Shown in pieces: positions 35,348-43,350 of a DNA stretch of 64,000 nucleotides (positions are counted from its first letter, which is position 1; each line of letters opens with the position of its first letter). Source of the stretch: Haliscomenobacter sp040401995 (GTDB lineage: Bacteria > Bacteroidota > Bacteroidia > Chitinophagales > Saprospiraceae); NCBI GenBank assembly GCA_040401995.1, contig JBBANM010000022.1, positions 15,775 through 79,774 on the forward strand, read 5' to 3'. The notes beneath the pieces are model-generated. The model had not been told where the DNA came from. It was given only the letters and a program-made list of their open reading frames with translations, and ran no database searches. The position numbers and the translations under genes were made by a program.

Positions 35348-35856
35348 TATTGCTGCGCTTTTTGACTAAACTCTTCTACCAATTGATCGATGCGTTCGGG
35401 GGTGAGGTGCTCATGGTACCGCTCCCCTACCTGCATCATCGGGGCATACCCGCAGGCGCCCAAGCATTCTACCGTTTTGAGGGTGAATTTGCCATCCGCG
35501 CTGGTTTCACCGTCTTTGATGTGCAGTTTTTCCTCGATATACTTAATGATGTTGTCTGATCCTACCAACATACAAGGCCCGGTACGACAAACTTCCAATA
35601 GATAACTACCTACTGGTTCCAAGTTGAACATGGTGTAAAAACTAGCCACCTCGTACACTTCAATGTGTTGGATATGGAGCAAGGAAGCAACGTAGTCCAT
35701 GGTTTGAGGACTTAACCAACCGCCAAAATCACGTTGCGCCAGGTGTAAAATGGGCAAAATGGCCGCTTTTTGCTGCCCCTCCGGATAATGGCTGATTAAG
35801 GTTTGCACCTCTTTAAGCCGTTCGGGAGAAAATTGTATGTTTATCGTTTCGCTCAT
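35347..35856 (-). CDS. nuoE: NADH-quinone oxidoreductase subunit E
   Basis: This is a 169-aa thioredoxin-like [2Fe-2S] (N1a) subunit with ligands C90, C95, C131 and C135 (CRTGPC and CLGAC). It pairs with NuoF. Translation is coupled to nuoF by the one-base overlap. Upstream, a 118-bp inverted-repeat element separates it from nuoD. Confidence 0.95.
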   Translation of the reverse strand: MSETINIQFSPERLKEVQTLISHYPEGQQKAAILPILHLAQRDFGGWLSPQTMDYVASLLHIQHIEVYEVASFYTMFNLEPVGSYLLEVCRTGPCMLVGSDNIIKYIEEKLHIKDGETSADGKFTLKTVECLGACGYAPMMQVGERYHEHLTPERIDQLVEEFSQKAQQ

Positions 35857-35887
35857 TGTTAGGACAAAATATTCTGAACATTAGTTT

Positions 35888-36005
35888 GACGCAAAAAATT
35901 AGTTCCCGATTTTTTGGGAGGTTTTTGAACAGGAAGCTCACTTGAGATAAACCGTTCTACTTCCTATTCAAAACCCAAAATCGGGAAGTTAATTTTTCTG
36001 CGTTC
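35888..36005. repeat. Family E inverted-repeat element between nuoD and nuoE
   Basis: The left arm (35888-35936, starting GACGCAAAAAATTAGTTCCC) and right arm (35960-36005, ending TTTTTCTGCGTTC) are inverted copies with small indels, around a ~23-bp spacer. It occupies most of the 185-bp gap inside the operon. No second copy of this sequence was noticed in the window. Confidence 0.75.
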
Positions 36006-36040
36006 CTTATCACTACGCCCTTTTTATGGGCAGAGCTGAA

Positions 36041-37255
36041 TTAAGCATCTAATTCTCCGGCAATGACGTTCATGCTACTCATTGTAATGATCGCATCAGA
36101 AAGCATCATGCCTTTGATCATTTCAGGGAATGCCTGATAATAAATGAAACAAGGACGACGGAAGTGCAAACGGTAAGGCTGACGACCGCCATCGCTGACG
36201 AGGTAAAAGCCCAATTCGCCGTTCCCGCCTTCCACTGCGTGGTAAACCTCGCCTTTGGGAACTTCCACTTCACCCATAACGATTTTGAAGTGCCAGATCA
36301 AGGCCTCCATTTTGGTATACACATCTTGCTTTGAAGGCAAGTAAAACTCAGGAACTGCGGCAAAATATTCACCCTGCGGCAGTTTCTCAATCCGCTTTAT
36401 TGCTTCTTCGATGAGATATAAGCTTTGGCGGATTTCTTCGTTACGCACGCAAAAACGGTCGTACACGTCACCGCTTTGACCAACCGGAATGGTGAATTCA
36501 AAATCATCATAAGAGCTGTAAGGCTCCATCACCCGTACATCGTAATCTACGCCAGCAGCCCGCAAGTTAGGACCAGTAAAGCTATAGGCCAATGCTCTTT
36601 CTGCGCTGATACCGCCTACTCCAATGGTACGATCCATAAAGATTCGGTTGCGCGAAAGCAAGCTTTCAAATTCATTCCAAACAATTGGGAACTCCTTAAG
36701 GAATTTTTTGATCCGTCCAATCACATTATCGTCAAAATCGCGTTCAAACCCGCCGATCCGGCCAATGTTGGTCGTAAGGCGTGAACCGCAGATCTGTTCG
36801 TATATTTCGTAGATGTGTTCGCGTTGCTGAAAAACGTAGAGGAACCCGGTCATCGCGCCCGTATCGACCCCGATTACGCTATTGCAAATAAGGTGATCGG
36901 AGATGCGTGCCAATTCCATGATCACGATCCGCATGTAGTCCACTCTTTTGGGTGTTTTTACGCCAAAAAGTTTTTCTACCGTCATGTGCCAACCAATGTT
37001 GTTGATGGGCGATGAGCAATAGTTGAGGCGGTCGGTGATCGGGGTGATTTGATAGAAAGGACGGTGTTCCGCAAGTTTTTCAAAAGCTCGGTGGATATAC
37101 CCAATGGTTGGTTCACCCGAAACGATGAATTCCCCGTCCATTTTAAGCACGTTTTGGAAAATACCGTGCGTGGCGGGGTGCGTAGGCCCGAGGTTAAGCG
37201 TGTTGTATTGCTTTTCCTCGTTATGCGAAGGCGGGGTAATGATTAGGTTCTCCAT
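36041..37255 (-). CDS. nuoD: NADH-quinone oxidoreductase subunit D
   Basis: This 404-aa 49-kDa-type subunit forms the quinone pocket with NuoB. It carries LGPTHPATHGIFQNVLKMDG near the start, then GYIHRAFEKLAEHR, and the DR-containing IMELARISDHLI segment. The C-terminus is SPSF-like in other species and SSMNVIAGELD here. It is separate from NuoC, not fused, and overlaps its stop by one base. Confidence 0.96.
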   Translation of the reverse strand: MENLIITPPSHNEEKQYNTLNLGPTHPATHGIFQNVLKMDGEFIVSGEPTIGYIHRAFEKLAEHRPFYQITPITDRLNYCSSPINNIGWHMTVEKLFGVKTPKRVDYMRIVIMELARISDHLICNSVIGVDTGAMTGFLYVFQQREHIYEIYEQICGSRLTTNIGRIGGFERDFDDNVIGRIKKFLKEFPIVWNEFESLLSRNRIFMDRTIGVGGISAERALAYSFTGPNLRAAGVDYDVRVMEPYSSYDDFEFTIPVGQSGDVYDRFCVRNEEIRQSLYLIEEAIKRIEKLPQGEYFAAVPEFYLPSKQDVYTKMEALIWHFKIVMGEVEVPKGEVYHAVEGGNGELGFYLVSDGGRQPYRLHFRRPCFIYYQAFPEMIKGMMLSDAIITMSSMNVIAGELDA

Positions 37256-37767
37256 TAGCGACCAAAGAATTTATCATCCTTGTCGGTACGCGTGCCGTCT
37301 TCCAAGGGATACTGTTTCAATAATGGGTAATAATCCATCTCGTCCATGTTGAGGATACGACGCAGATCAGGATGCCCCTTGAATTGGATGCCAAAAAAGT
37401 CGAACGTTTCGCGCTCCATCCAATTGGCGCCATCAAAAACCGGCGTCAAGGTGTCCACAACAGGGTCATTAGCAGGAAAAAAGATCTTTAACCGCAAGCG
37501 GATGTTGTTTTCCAAACTATGGAGGTGGTACACCACGCCCAATTCTTGGTCTTTCTGTTCGGGAAAATGAATACCGCAGAGGTCGGTCAAAAAGATAAAA
37601 CGAAGGGTAGGATCTTCCTTCAACCAAGAGATGATGGGAACTATGGCGACACGCTCAACCGTAAGGGCAAGCATACCAAAAGAAAGTTCAGAACCCAAAA
37701 TCTGATTGGGGAACTGCTCAGCCAGCTGTTCCGCAATGGATTCATACGTTATGTCCGTTGAAGTCAT
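37255..37767 (-). CDS. nuoC: NADH-quinone oxidoreductase subunit C
   Basis: This is a 170-aa 30-kDa-type subunit. It has the family stretch VDTLTPVFDGANWMERETFD and the C-terminal FKGHPDLRRILNMDEMDYYP. It is a structural part of the hydrophilic arm, 6 bp after nuoB, with one-base overlap with nuoD. Confidence 0.95.
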   Translation of the reverse strand: MTSTDITYESIAEQLAEQFPNQILGSELSFGMLALTVERVAIVPIISWLKEDPTLRFIFLTDLCGIHFPEQKDQELGVVYHLHSLENNIRLRLKIFFPANDPVVDTLTPVFDGANWMERETFDFFGIQFKGHPDLRRILNMDEMDYYPLLKQYPLEDGTRTDKDDKFFGR

Positions 37768-37773
37768 ACTCCG

Positions 37774-38313
37774 TTATTGTATTCCGTAAGATTCCAGCAG
37801 CGCGCGGTACTCTTCCCCTTCGCGACGGCGGCGTTCTTCGTTTTTGATCAATTCCTGAATTTTCATCACCCCGTCCAAGATGGCTTCGGGGGTAGGCGGG
37901 CAACCAGGTACGTATACGTCGACCGGGATGACCTTATCGATGCCTTGTAGTACACTATAGGTATCAAAAATACCACCGCTTGAAGCACAAGCGCCTACCG
38001 CAATGACCCAACGTGGCTCAGCCATTTGAAGGTAAACCTGTTTCAAAACGGGTCCCATTTTTTTAGCAATAGTGCCCATCACCATCAGCAAATCGGCCTG
38101 GCGTGGAGAAAAGCTCAATCGCTCGGAGCCAAAACGCGCCAAGTCATAATGCGAGCCCATGGTTGCCATGAATTCGATACCACAACAAGAAGTAGCAAAA
38201 GGCAATGGCCAAATGGAGTTGGCACGTGCCAAACCGACCACTTTATCCAGTGATGTTGCAAAAAAACCTTGGCCTTCCGTGCCTGCTGGCGCCTCAACCA
38301 TATTTACTGCCAT
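37774..38313 (-). CDS. nuoB: NADH-quinone oxidoreductase subunit B
   Basis: This 179-aa subunit holds the terminal N2 [4Fe-4S] cluster through C43-C44 (TSCCGIEFMA), C109 (GACASSGG) and C138 (VPGCPPTPEAIL). It donates electrons to quinone at the NuoB-NuoD interface. It lies 25 bp after nuoA. Confidence 0.96.
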   Translation of the reverse strand: MAVNMVEAPAGTEGQGFFATSLDKVVGLARANSIWPLPFATSCCGIEFMATMGSHYDLARFGSERLSFSPRQADLLMVMGTIAKKMGPVLKQVYLQMAEPRWVIAVGACASSGGIFDTYSVLQGIDKVIPVDVYVPGCPPTPEAILDGVMKIQELIKNEERRRREGEEYRALLESYGIQ

Positions 38314-38338
38314 GATCGAATTTTTTTTTGGAGATGAT

Positions 38339-38713
38339 TTACATTTGTCCTTTTTCCCATTTCAAGGCGCCTTTCTTCAAAATGTAAAGGTAACCAAGAA
38401 AAAGGGGGGCAATAAACAACAACATTTTCAAGTACCCTAACCCGCCGAGCGCTTTAAAGTTTACCGCCCAAGGGTAGAAGAAAATGACTTCCACATCAAA
38501 AAGGACAAACAAAATAGCCGTTAGGAAATACTTGATAGAAAAGGGCAAACGTGCATTACCAACCGATTCGACGCCACATTCAAAGCTTTCCGACTTTTCG
38601 GCGGTATGGCGTTTGGGGCCCATCCAGTGGGTTGCCGCCATTGTAAGGCTAACGAAACCAAGCGCTACGCCCAGTTGCATCAATATTGCTAAATAATCAT
38701 TTTGGGTCTCCAT
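38339..38713 (-). CDS. nuoA: NADH-quinone oxidoreductase subunit A
   Basis: This is a 124-aa, three-helix membrane subunit and the first gene of the operon. It carries KSESFECGVESVGNARLPFS, the conserved loop near the quinone site, and LFVLFDVEVIFFYPWAV with its conserved acidic residues. A -7-like box lies about 80 bp upstream (38793-38800). Confidence 0.95.
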   Translation of the reverse strand: METQNDYLAILMQLGVALGFVSLTMAATHWMGPKRHTAEKSESFECGVESVGNARLPFSIKYFLTAILFVLFDVEVIFFYPWAVNFKALGGLGYLKMLLFIAPLFLGYLYILKKGALKWEKGQM

Positions 38714-38792
38714 ATCGCCTTGTTTTCAAAACATCCTGAAAAATAAAGAAGAAAAGTTGAAATACATGCTTTTGCCCTAGATTTTTCGAAGG

Positions 38793-38800
38793 CAAAAGTA
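38793..38800 (-). promoter_or_regulatory. Putative -7 box of the nuo operon
   Basis: On the minus strand this is TACTTTTG, fitting TAnnTTTG. It is 80 bp from the nuoA start and no strong -33 box was seen. The rest of the 38714-38973 gap holds only the terminator of the unit to the right. Confidence 0.45.
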
Positions 38801-38905
38801 GGTAAGGGAATTCAATTAAAGAACAGGAAGGGAAGGGAAAGGTTTTTAGGTGGGTTATTTGTACGGAGTCTAAATAAAAGACATTAATGCTAGCATCTAA
38901 ATTAG

Positions 38906-38949
38906 TTAAAAAGAACGCCGCCCAAGCAACGAATTGTACTTGGGCGGCG
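38906..38949 (-). terminator. Terminator of the four-gene secreted-protein run
   Basis: CGCCGCCCAAG (38916-38926) pairs perfectly with CTTGGGCGGCG (38939-38949). On the minus strand it is followed by TTCTTTTT. This is a GC-rich 11-bp stem. Confidence 0.85.
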
Positions 38950-38973
38950 AAAAAAGAATATATAATCTACGAA

Positions 38974-40830
38974 CTATTTTTTCTTGATCAATTTTGCATC
39001 CAAAGAACCCCATTGTGTTGAGAACGATGGATCTCTGCGAATTTGCTTCATTCCCGGAATTGGATTATCCAAAAAAGCATTAATTTCAGAATACTTACTC
39101 ATGTCGTATCCTTTTTTTATCAATTCCAGTTTAACATTGCCATAAAGATCGGTGAAGTATGCGGCGTGCTGATCCACGAATTGATCGAATTCTTCATCCG
39201 TAAGTTGCTTCGTTACCGTTGTTTCGCCTGTTTGAGGTTGTGCTTGAACGGCAGCGGCATTTTCAGGGCGCAAGGAACCTTTTCCTTCCAAATAAGCGAT
39301 GATATTGTCTACTTTAGTTGAAATCTCATCTACTTTGGGGGTTAGGTCATTGTTGCTTAGTCCAACTCCTACATTGACCAAATTGAATGGCCGTTCTTTA
39401 GCCGATTGCCAAGCCACGCCAACAATTTTAGCAAAATCACCAATTTTCATAGCCTTTGGGTTCACCGCGATGCCAAAGCCATCGTTGTTGCCAGAAGGGA
39501 TGATGTAATCGCCTACATCCACTTTACCCGCTACTTTTACTGGCACTTGACCCATAAAAGCTATCTTCTCAAAATTTTTCTTAAATTTCTCTTGTGGTGC
39601 ATTTCCCAAAACGATAGGTTGCTTTGAGATCACCATAACGTGTTGAGCATTTTTAGTGTCCAAGGAAACTTTCCCGCCATTTAGGCCGACAATTTGACCA
39701 AAATGAAGCGGTTTGATGCCCGGCGCCCGTTGCAACCATTCTGCGTAGTCACCTGCTCCTGAATTATAAGTAACCCCTACCCCATCAACGGTTTCGGTTT
39801 TCCAATTGTCAATTTCAATCCCAAAAGCAATCGCTTGAGCAGCTAAATTAATTGCGTTTGCCGTAGCAGATCCAGCAGCCAAAGCAAAACCTGGTGATGC
39901 CCAAGCCAATATGATGGTCGCTCCCGCTGCAGTTGCTGCTGCATACAATCCAACGGCTTCAATACCAAATGCAATCGCTGAAGCAGCCAATTTAATACCA
40001 GTTAAAGTAAAAAGGGCAATTTGGCTTTTATATTCCCAGCTATCCTTGAGTTCATCCAAAGTTTGGCCTTCAATTTCACCCCAAGTGTTTTCATCATCGG
40101 CAAAAGTCATAAAGTTGTTGGCAGTACTCCGCTTGCCAGTAACTTTGATGTAGATACCTTGTGTACTGCCTTCGATGGTAACTGCATAACTTGCTTCATC
40201 ATCATCAGGGCCGGTTACGCCACTTTTGACCTGCAACTGTCCACCCTTGGTCAGGACTAGTCGAGTAACGTTGTTGGTTTTGAAGACAAAATCTCTGGCA
40301 TCCTCTGTTCCAGCAAAATGAATTTCCGGACGGGTTTGGTCGTTACCACCAGTTAGCCAATAGATGGATTGCGCCTTCTCTGTTGGTAAATCAATGGCGG
40401 TATCTTCGATCAATTCCGAAGCAGTTGCTGCGTGGAAAGCATAAGGAACAGCATAGAGTTCGGTGCTACCTACTAAGGCAAAATTATTTCCGCCTTTGGC
40501 ATCCATTTCTACATTTAGCCAAACCTGCTCTGCATCCCAAGGAATGTCTTCAAAAGCACCAATGGTTTCGTTTCCATTACCAATGACCAAGTTGATCAAA
40601 CCGTTTTCGTCAGTTGTTACCTGATGAATTTCAGTGTAATAGTTCTTGGTACCCTCAGTTTTAACGGAAAAAGATATTTTAAGTGCAACTGGCGCGTTGG
40701 CGATAATAGAACCCTGCGCGTCGCGAGCAATGGCTTGATAACTAATTCCGTTGGATTTGGTCGTTTGACCAGCCAGCGAATGTACAAACAAGCCAATGCT
40801 TATGAGGAGTAAAAATAAAATCCTTTTCAT
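38974..40830 (-). CDS. Exported protein with peptidase-G2-like region, paralogue 2
   Basis: This is a 618-aa protein from the ATG at 40830, chosen because it gives a proper signal peptide (MKRILFLLLISIGLFVHSLAGQ). Residues ~25-135 form a beta-rich N-terminal domain (SYQAIARDAQGSIIANAPVA). A middle domain follows, then an Ala/Gly-rich hydrophobic stretch (~270-340). Next comes GAGDYAEWLQR (~357-368) and a segment ending GDYIIPSGNNDGFGIAV (~438-455). The GDYAEW, IVGLNGGKV and VISKQPIVLG series resembles the peptidase_G2/IMC chaperone region of phage tail spikes. A short coiled coil (~490-513) precedes a charged tail. No T9SS domain is present. It is last of a four-gene run and a paralogue of the upstream gene. 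Confidence 0.6.
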   Translation of the reverse strand: MKRILFLLLISIGLFVHSLAGQTTKSNGISYQAIARDAQGSIIANAPVALKISFSVKTEGTKNYYTEIHQVTTDENGLINLVIGNGNETIGAFEDIPWDAEQVWLNVEMDAKGGNNFALVGSTELYAVPYAFHAATASELIEDTAIDLPTEKAQSIYWLTGGNDQTRPEIHFAGTEDARDFVFKTNNVTRLVLTKGGQLQVKSGVTGPDDDEASYAVTIEGSTQGIYIKVTGKRSTANNFMTFADDENTWGEIEGQTLDELKDSWEYKSQIALFTLTGIKLAASAIAFGIEAVGLYAAATAAGATIILAWASPGFALAAGSATANAINLAAQAIAFGIEIDNWKTETVDGVGVTYNSGAGDYAEWLQRAPGIKPLHFGQIVGLNGGKVSLDTKNAQHVMVISKQPIVLGNAPQEKFKKNFEKIAFMGQVPVKVAGKVDVGDYIIPSGNNDGFGIAVNPKAMKIGDFAKIVGVAWQSAKERPFNLVNVGVGLSNNDLTPKVDEISTKVDNIIAYLEGKGSLRPENAAAVQAQPQTGETTVTKQLTDEEFDQFVDQHAAYFTDLYGNVKLELIKKGYDMSKYSEINAFLDNPIPGMKQIRRDPSFSTQWGSLDAKLIKKK

Positions 40831-40882
40831 AACCCTAATTTTGGTTAGGAACAATCAAAAACCAGCTGGTTTGAGTTTGTTC

Positions 40883-42703
40883 CTATTTTTTAGACTTAAT
40901 TTTCGCATCAATTAAAGCCCACTGAGTCAGGTAATTAGGATCCCGACGAACTGCCTTCATGGTCTTAGTTGGGTTGTTCAAAAAGGCCATCACCTCTGGG
41001 TGGGCATTTATGTCGTAACCGTTTTTTTCTAATTGCAATTTGGCTTGCGCAAAAATCTCTTTGAAAGTACCTGCGTTATTGTCCACCATTTTATCAAATT
41101 CCTCGTCGGTATATATTTTTTGGAATGTGGTTTGTGGTTTCGCCGCCGCAATTTGCTCTGGAGTCAATACTTTGCCGTCTGCATTCAAAGGACCTTTACC
41201 TTCCAAGTAAGCCATGATCTGCTCCACCTTCTGGTTCAATTCTTCCACTTTATTAGTCAAATCGTTGGCATTGATACCTACTGCAACATTAACATAATTC
41301 CAAGGTGCATCTTTTGCTGCTTCCCAAGCTACACCAACGATTTTGGAATAGTCGCCAATTTTCATTTTGGCGGGGTTCATTGCTACACCACAACCATCAT
41401 TGTTTCCTGAAGGGATGATATAGTCGCCAACAGCTACTGGTCCGGCAACTTTTACTGGAACCTGTCCCATGAAAGCAACTTTTTCAAAATTCTGCTCCGT
41501 ACCTTTTGCTGGAACTTTTCCAAGCACGATTGGGCGCTTAGACACTACCATGAAGTGATCCACCTGTTCTTTGGTGTTTAGGGAAACGATGCCGCCTTTT
41601 ACACCAACGATTTCACCATAATTCAAATCGCGTTCGCCTTTCTTACGCTCCAACCACTCTGCGTAGTCACCCGCACCAGAAGAATAAGTTACCCCAACAC
41701 CATCAACAACTTGTGTTTTAAAGTTGTCGATTTCGATACCTAATGAGATACCTGCGGCAATTATCGCGGCAGCATTTGCAGCTGCACCTACTGCGGCGCC
41801 AGCGCCAAAACCTGAAGCACCTAGACCGATAGCTTCAATTACAAATGCAGCAGCTTCAGCAGCAAGACTAATTGCTTCCAGGGTAAAGAGAGCAATCTGG
41901 CTTTTGTATTCCCAACTTCCGTAAAGTTCACTCAAGGTTTGGCCTTCGATTTCGCCCCAAGTGTTTTCATCATCAGCAAAAGTGACGAAGTTATTAGCAG
42001 AGCTGCGTTTTCCGGTAACTTTGATGTAGATACCCTGCTTGCTGCCATCTACAGTTACTGGGTAGCTAGCAATGTCATCATCAGGTCCAGTTACACCACT
42101 TTTAACTTGCATTTGACCTTCTTTGGTCAATTTTACCCGAGTTGTATTGTTGGTTTTGAAGATCAAATCTTTGTTATCACGGGTACCCAAAAAGTGGATT
42201 TCAGGTCGCGTTGCGGTGTTACCACCAGTTGTCCAATAGATCGACTGATTTTTTGCAGTTGGAGCGCCTGAGTTATCGCCGCTTACAATTGCATTAGCCG
42301 TATTGGCATGCAAGGCATAAGGAACAGACATCAACTGGGTGCTGCTAACTAAGTTGAATTGTTTGCGGCTATTATCGGCCATTTCAATGTTCAACCAAAT
42401 TTGATCGGTTGCCCATGGAACATCAACCAAGCTGCCTAGCGCGTCTTTGCCCTTTCCGATTACGATATTGAACAAACCTAAGTTGTCCGTTTTCACTTCA
42501 TGGACTTCGCTGAAATATTTTTGTTCCCCATTGGTTTTGGAAACCATAGATATCTTTAGCACTACAGAAAGGTTGGCTTGCGGTTGGCCGGAAGCATCAC
42601 GTGCCACCGCTTGGTAGTTCATACCCTGTAGTTTGGATTGAGCCGAAACTGCGGCGCAAAACATTACGTTGGCTAAAATAAGGGTAAGTAATATTTTTTT
42701 CAT
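40883..42703 (-). CDS. Exported protein with peptidase-G2-like region, paralogue 1
   Basis: This is a 606-aa protein from the ATG at 42703, preferred because the signal peptide (MKKILLTLILANVMFCAAVSAQ) starts there. The layout matches the downstream gene. An N-terminal beta domain (NYQAVARDASGQPQANLSVV) and a conserved middle segment (VKSGVTGPDDDIASYPVTV) come first. An Ala-rich hydrophobic stretch (~270-331), GAGDYAEWLERK (~341-352) and GDYIIPSGNNDGCGVAM (~424-440) follow. A heptad-like coiled coil (~476-501, NKVEELNQKVEQIMAYLEG) precedes a tail ending in RRDPNYLTQWALIDAKIKSKK-like sequence. The G2-like pattern suggests a fibre or appendage protein that may trimerise; catalysis is unproven. 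It lies 52 bp before its paralogue. Confidence 0.6.
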   Translation of the reverse strand: MKKILLTLILANVMFCAAVSAQSKLQGMNYQAVARDASGQPQANLSVVLKISMVSKTNGEQKYFSEVHEVKTDNLGLFNIVIGKGKDALGSLVDVPWATDQIWLNIEMADNSRKQFNLVSSTQLMSVPYALHANTANAIVSGDNSGAPTAKNQSIYWTTGGNTATRPEIHFLGTRDNKDLIFKTNNTTRVKLTKEGQMQVKSGVTGPDDDIASYPVTVDGSKQGIYIKVTGKRSSANNFVTFADDENTWGEIEGQTLSELYGSWEYKSQIALFTLEAISLAAEAAAFVIEAIGLGASGFGAGAAVGAAANAAAIIAAGISLGIEIDNFKTQVVDGVGVTYSSGAGDYAEWLERKKGERDLNYGEIVGVKGGIVSLNTKEQVDHFMVVSKRPIVLGKVPAKGTEQNFEKVAFMGQVPVKVAGPVAVGDYIIPSGNNDGCGVAMNPAKMKIGDYSKIVGVAWEAAKDAPWNYVNVAVGINANDLTNKVEELNQKVEQIMAYLEGKGPLNADGKVLTPEQIAAAKPQTTFQKIYTDEEFDKMVDNNAGTFKEIFAQAKLQLEKNGYDINAHPEVMAFLNNPTKTMKAVRRDPNYLTQWALIDAKIKSKK

Positions 42704-42779
42704 AACAATGATGGTTGACGAAGTTTGAAATTCTATCGATCGGCGGAAAGACCGTTTTGTTATCAAGGAAATTTGAAGC

Positions 42780-43280
42780 TTATTGCGTTTTCACAACTTT
42801 GAAAGACTGTGGTACGTTTTTTCCTGCTTCTTGCATGCCTAGGAAGTATACTCCGCTAGGGTAATGGCTAAGATCTAGCTCCGTATTTCCGCTTTGTAGG
42901 CGGGTACGGCGCAACAATATCCGACCTTGCTCATCGCTTAAGGTAGCTACCCATTCACTTTGATTGGCCGATGGAATCTGAACATTCAACGTAGATTGAA
43001 CCGGATTAGGCATGATTTTGATGGCAACGATTGCACTGGCGTCCAAACCAAAGATCTGTAAGCCTGGCTGATGAAAACCTTCCGTTACAGACCCGCCTGC
43101 GGTTGAAAAATGCATCACTGCCGTTTCTCCCAGCGTCCAACTCATTTTAACCCCATTTTGGCTGAAAGATCCGCCAGCATTACTCAATACTTGGGGCGTA
43201 AGGGATTGACCGGCCAAACCAAGCGGTAAGATCAAAATCAGGAAGCCTGCGAAAAAACCTATTTTTTGAATCGTCTTCAT
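42780..43280 (-). CDS. Short T9SS-secreted protein
   Basis: This is a 166-aa protein from the ATG at 43280, which starts a clean signal peptide (MKTIQKIGFFAGFLILILPL... ending GLAGQ). The mature part is one short beta module (SNAGGSFSQNGVKMSWTLGE, with GGSVTEGFHQPGLQIF) that I recall as widespread in Saprospiria. A type A T9SS sorting domain follows (~85-166): KIMPNPVQSTLNVQIP, then DEQGRILLRR, LSHYPSGVYFLG and a basic FKVVKTQ end. It should be carried across the outer membrane by T9SS and anchored to the cell surface. It lies between the giant gene (70 bp) and the G2-like genes (76 bp). Confidence 0.8.
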   Translation of the reverse strand: MKTIQKIGFFAGFLILILPLGLAGQSLTPQVLSNAGGSFSQNGVKMSWTLGETAVMHFSTAGGSVTEGFHQPGLQIFGLDASAIVAIKIMPNPVQSTLNVQIPSANQSEWVATLSDEQGRILLRRTRLQSGNTELDLSHYPSGVYFLGMQEAGKNVPQSFKVVKTQ

Positions 43281-43350
43281 GTTGCTTTGGTTTTTGAAAA
43301 GCCATCCCCTTGCAAGATCCTGAGGATTGCAAGGGGATGAACGATTCATC

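Noticed and set aside
38974..42703. Prophage remnant, from the tail-spike-like motifs
   Set aside because: No other phage genes are nearby, both proteins have bacterial signal peptides, and they sit in a run with T9SS proteins.
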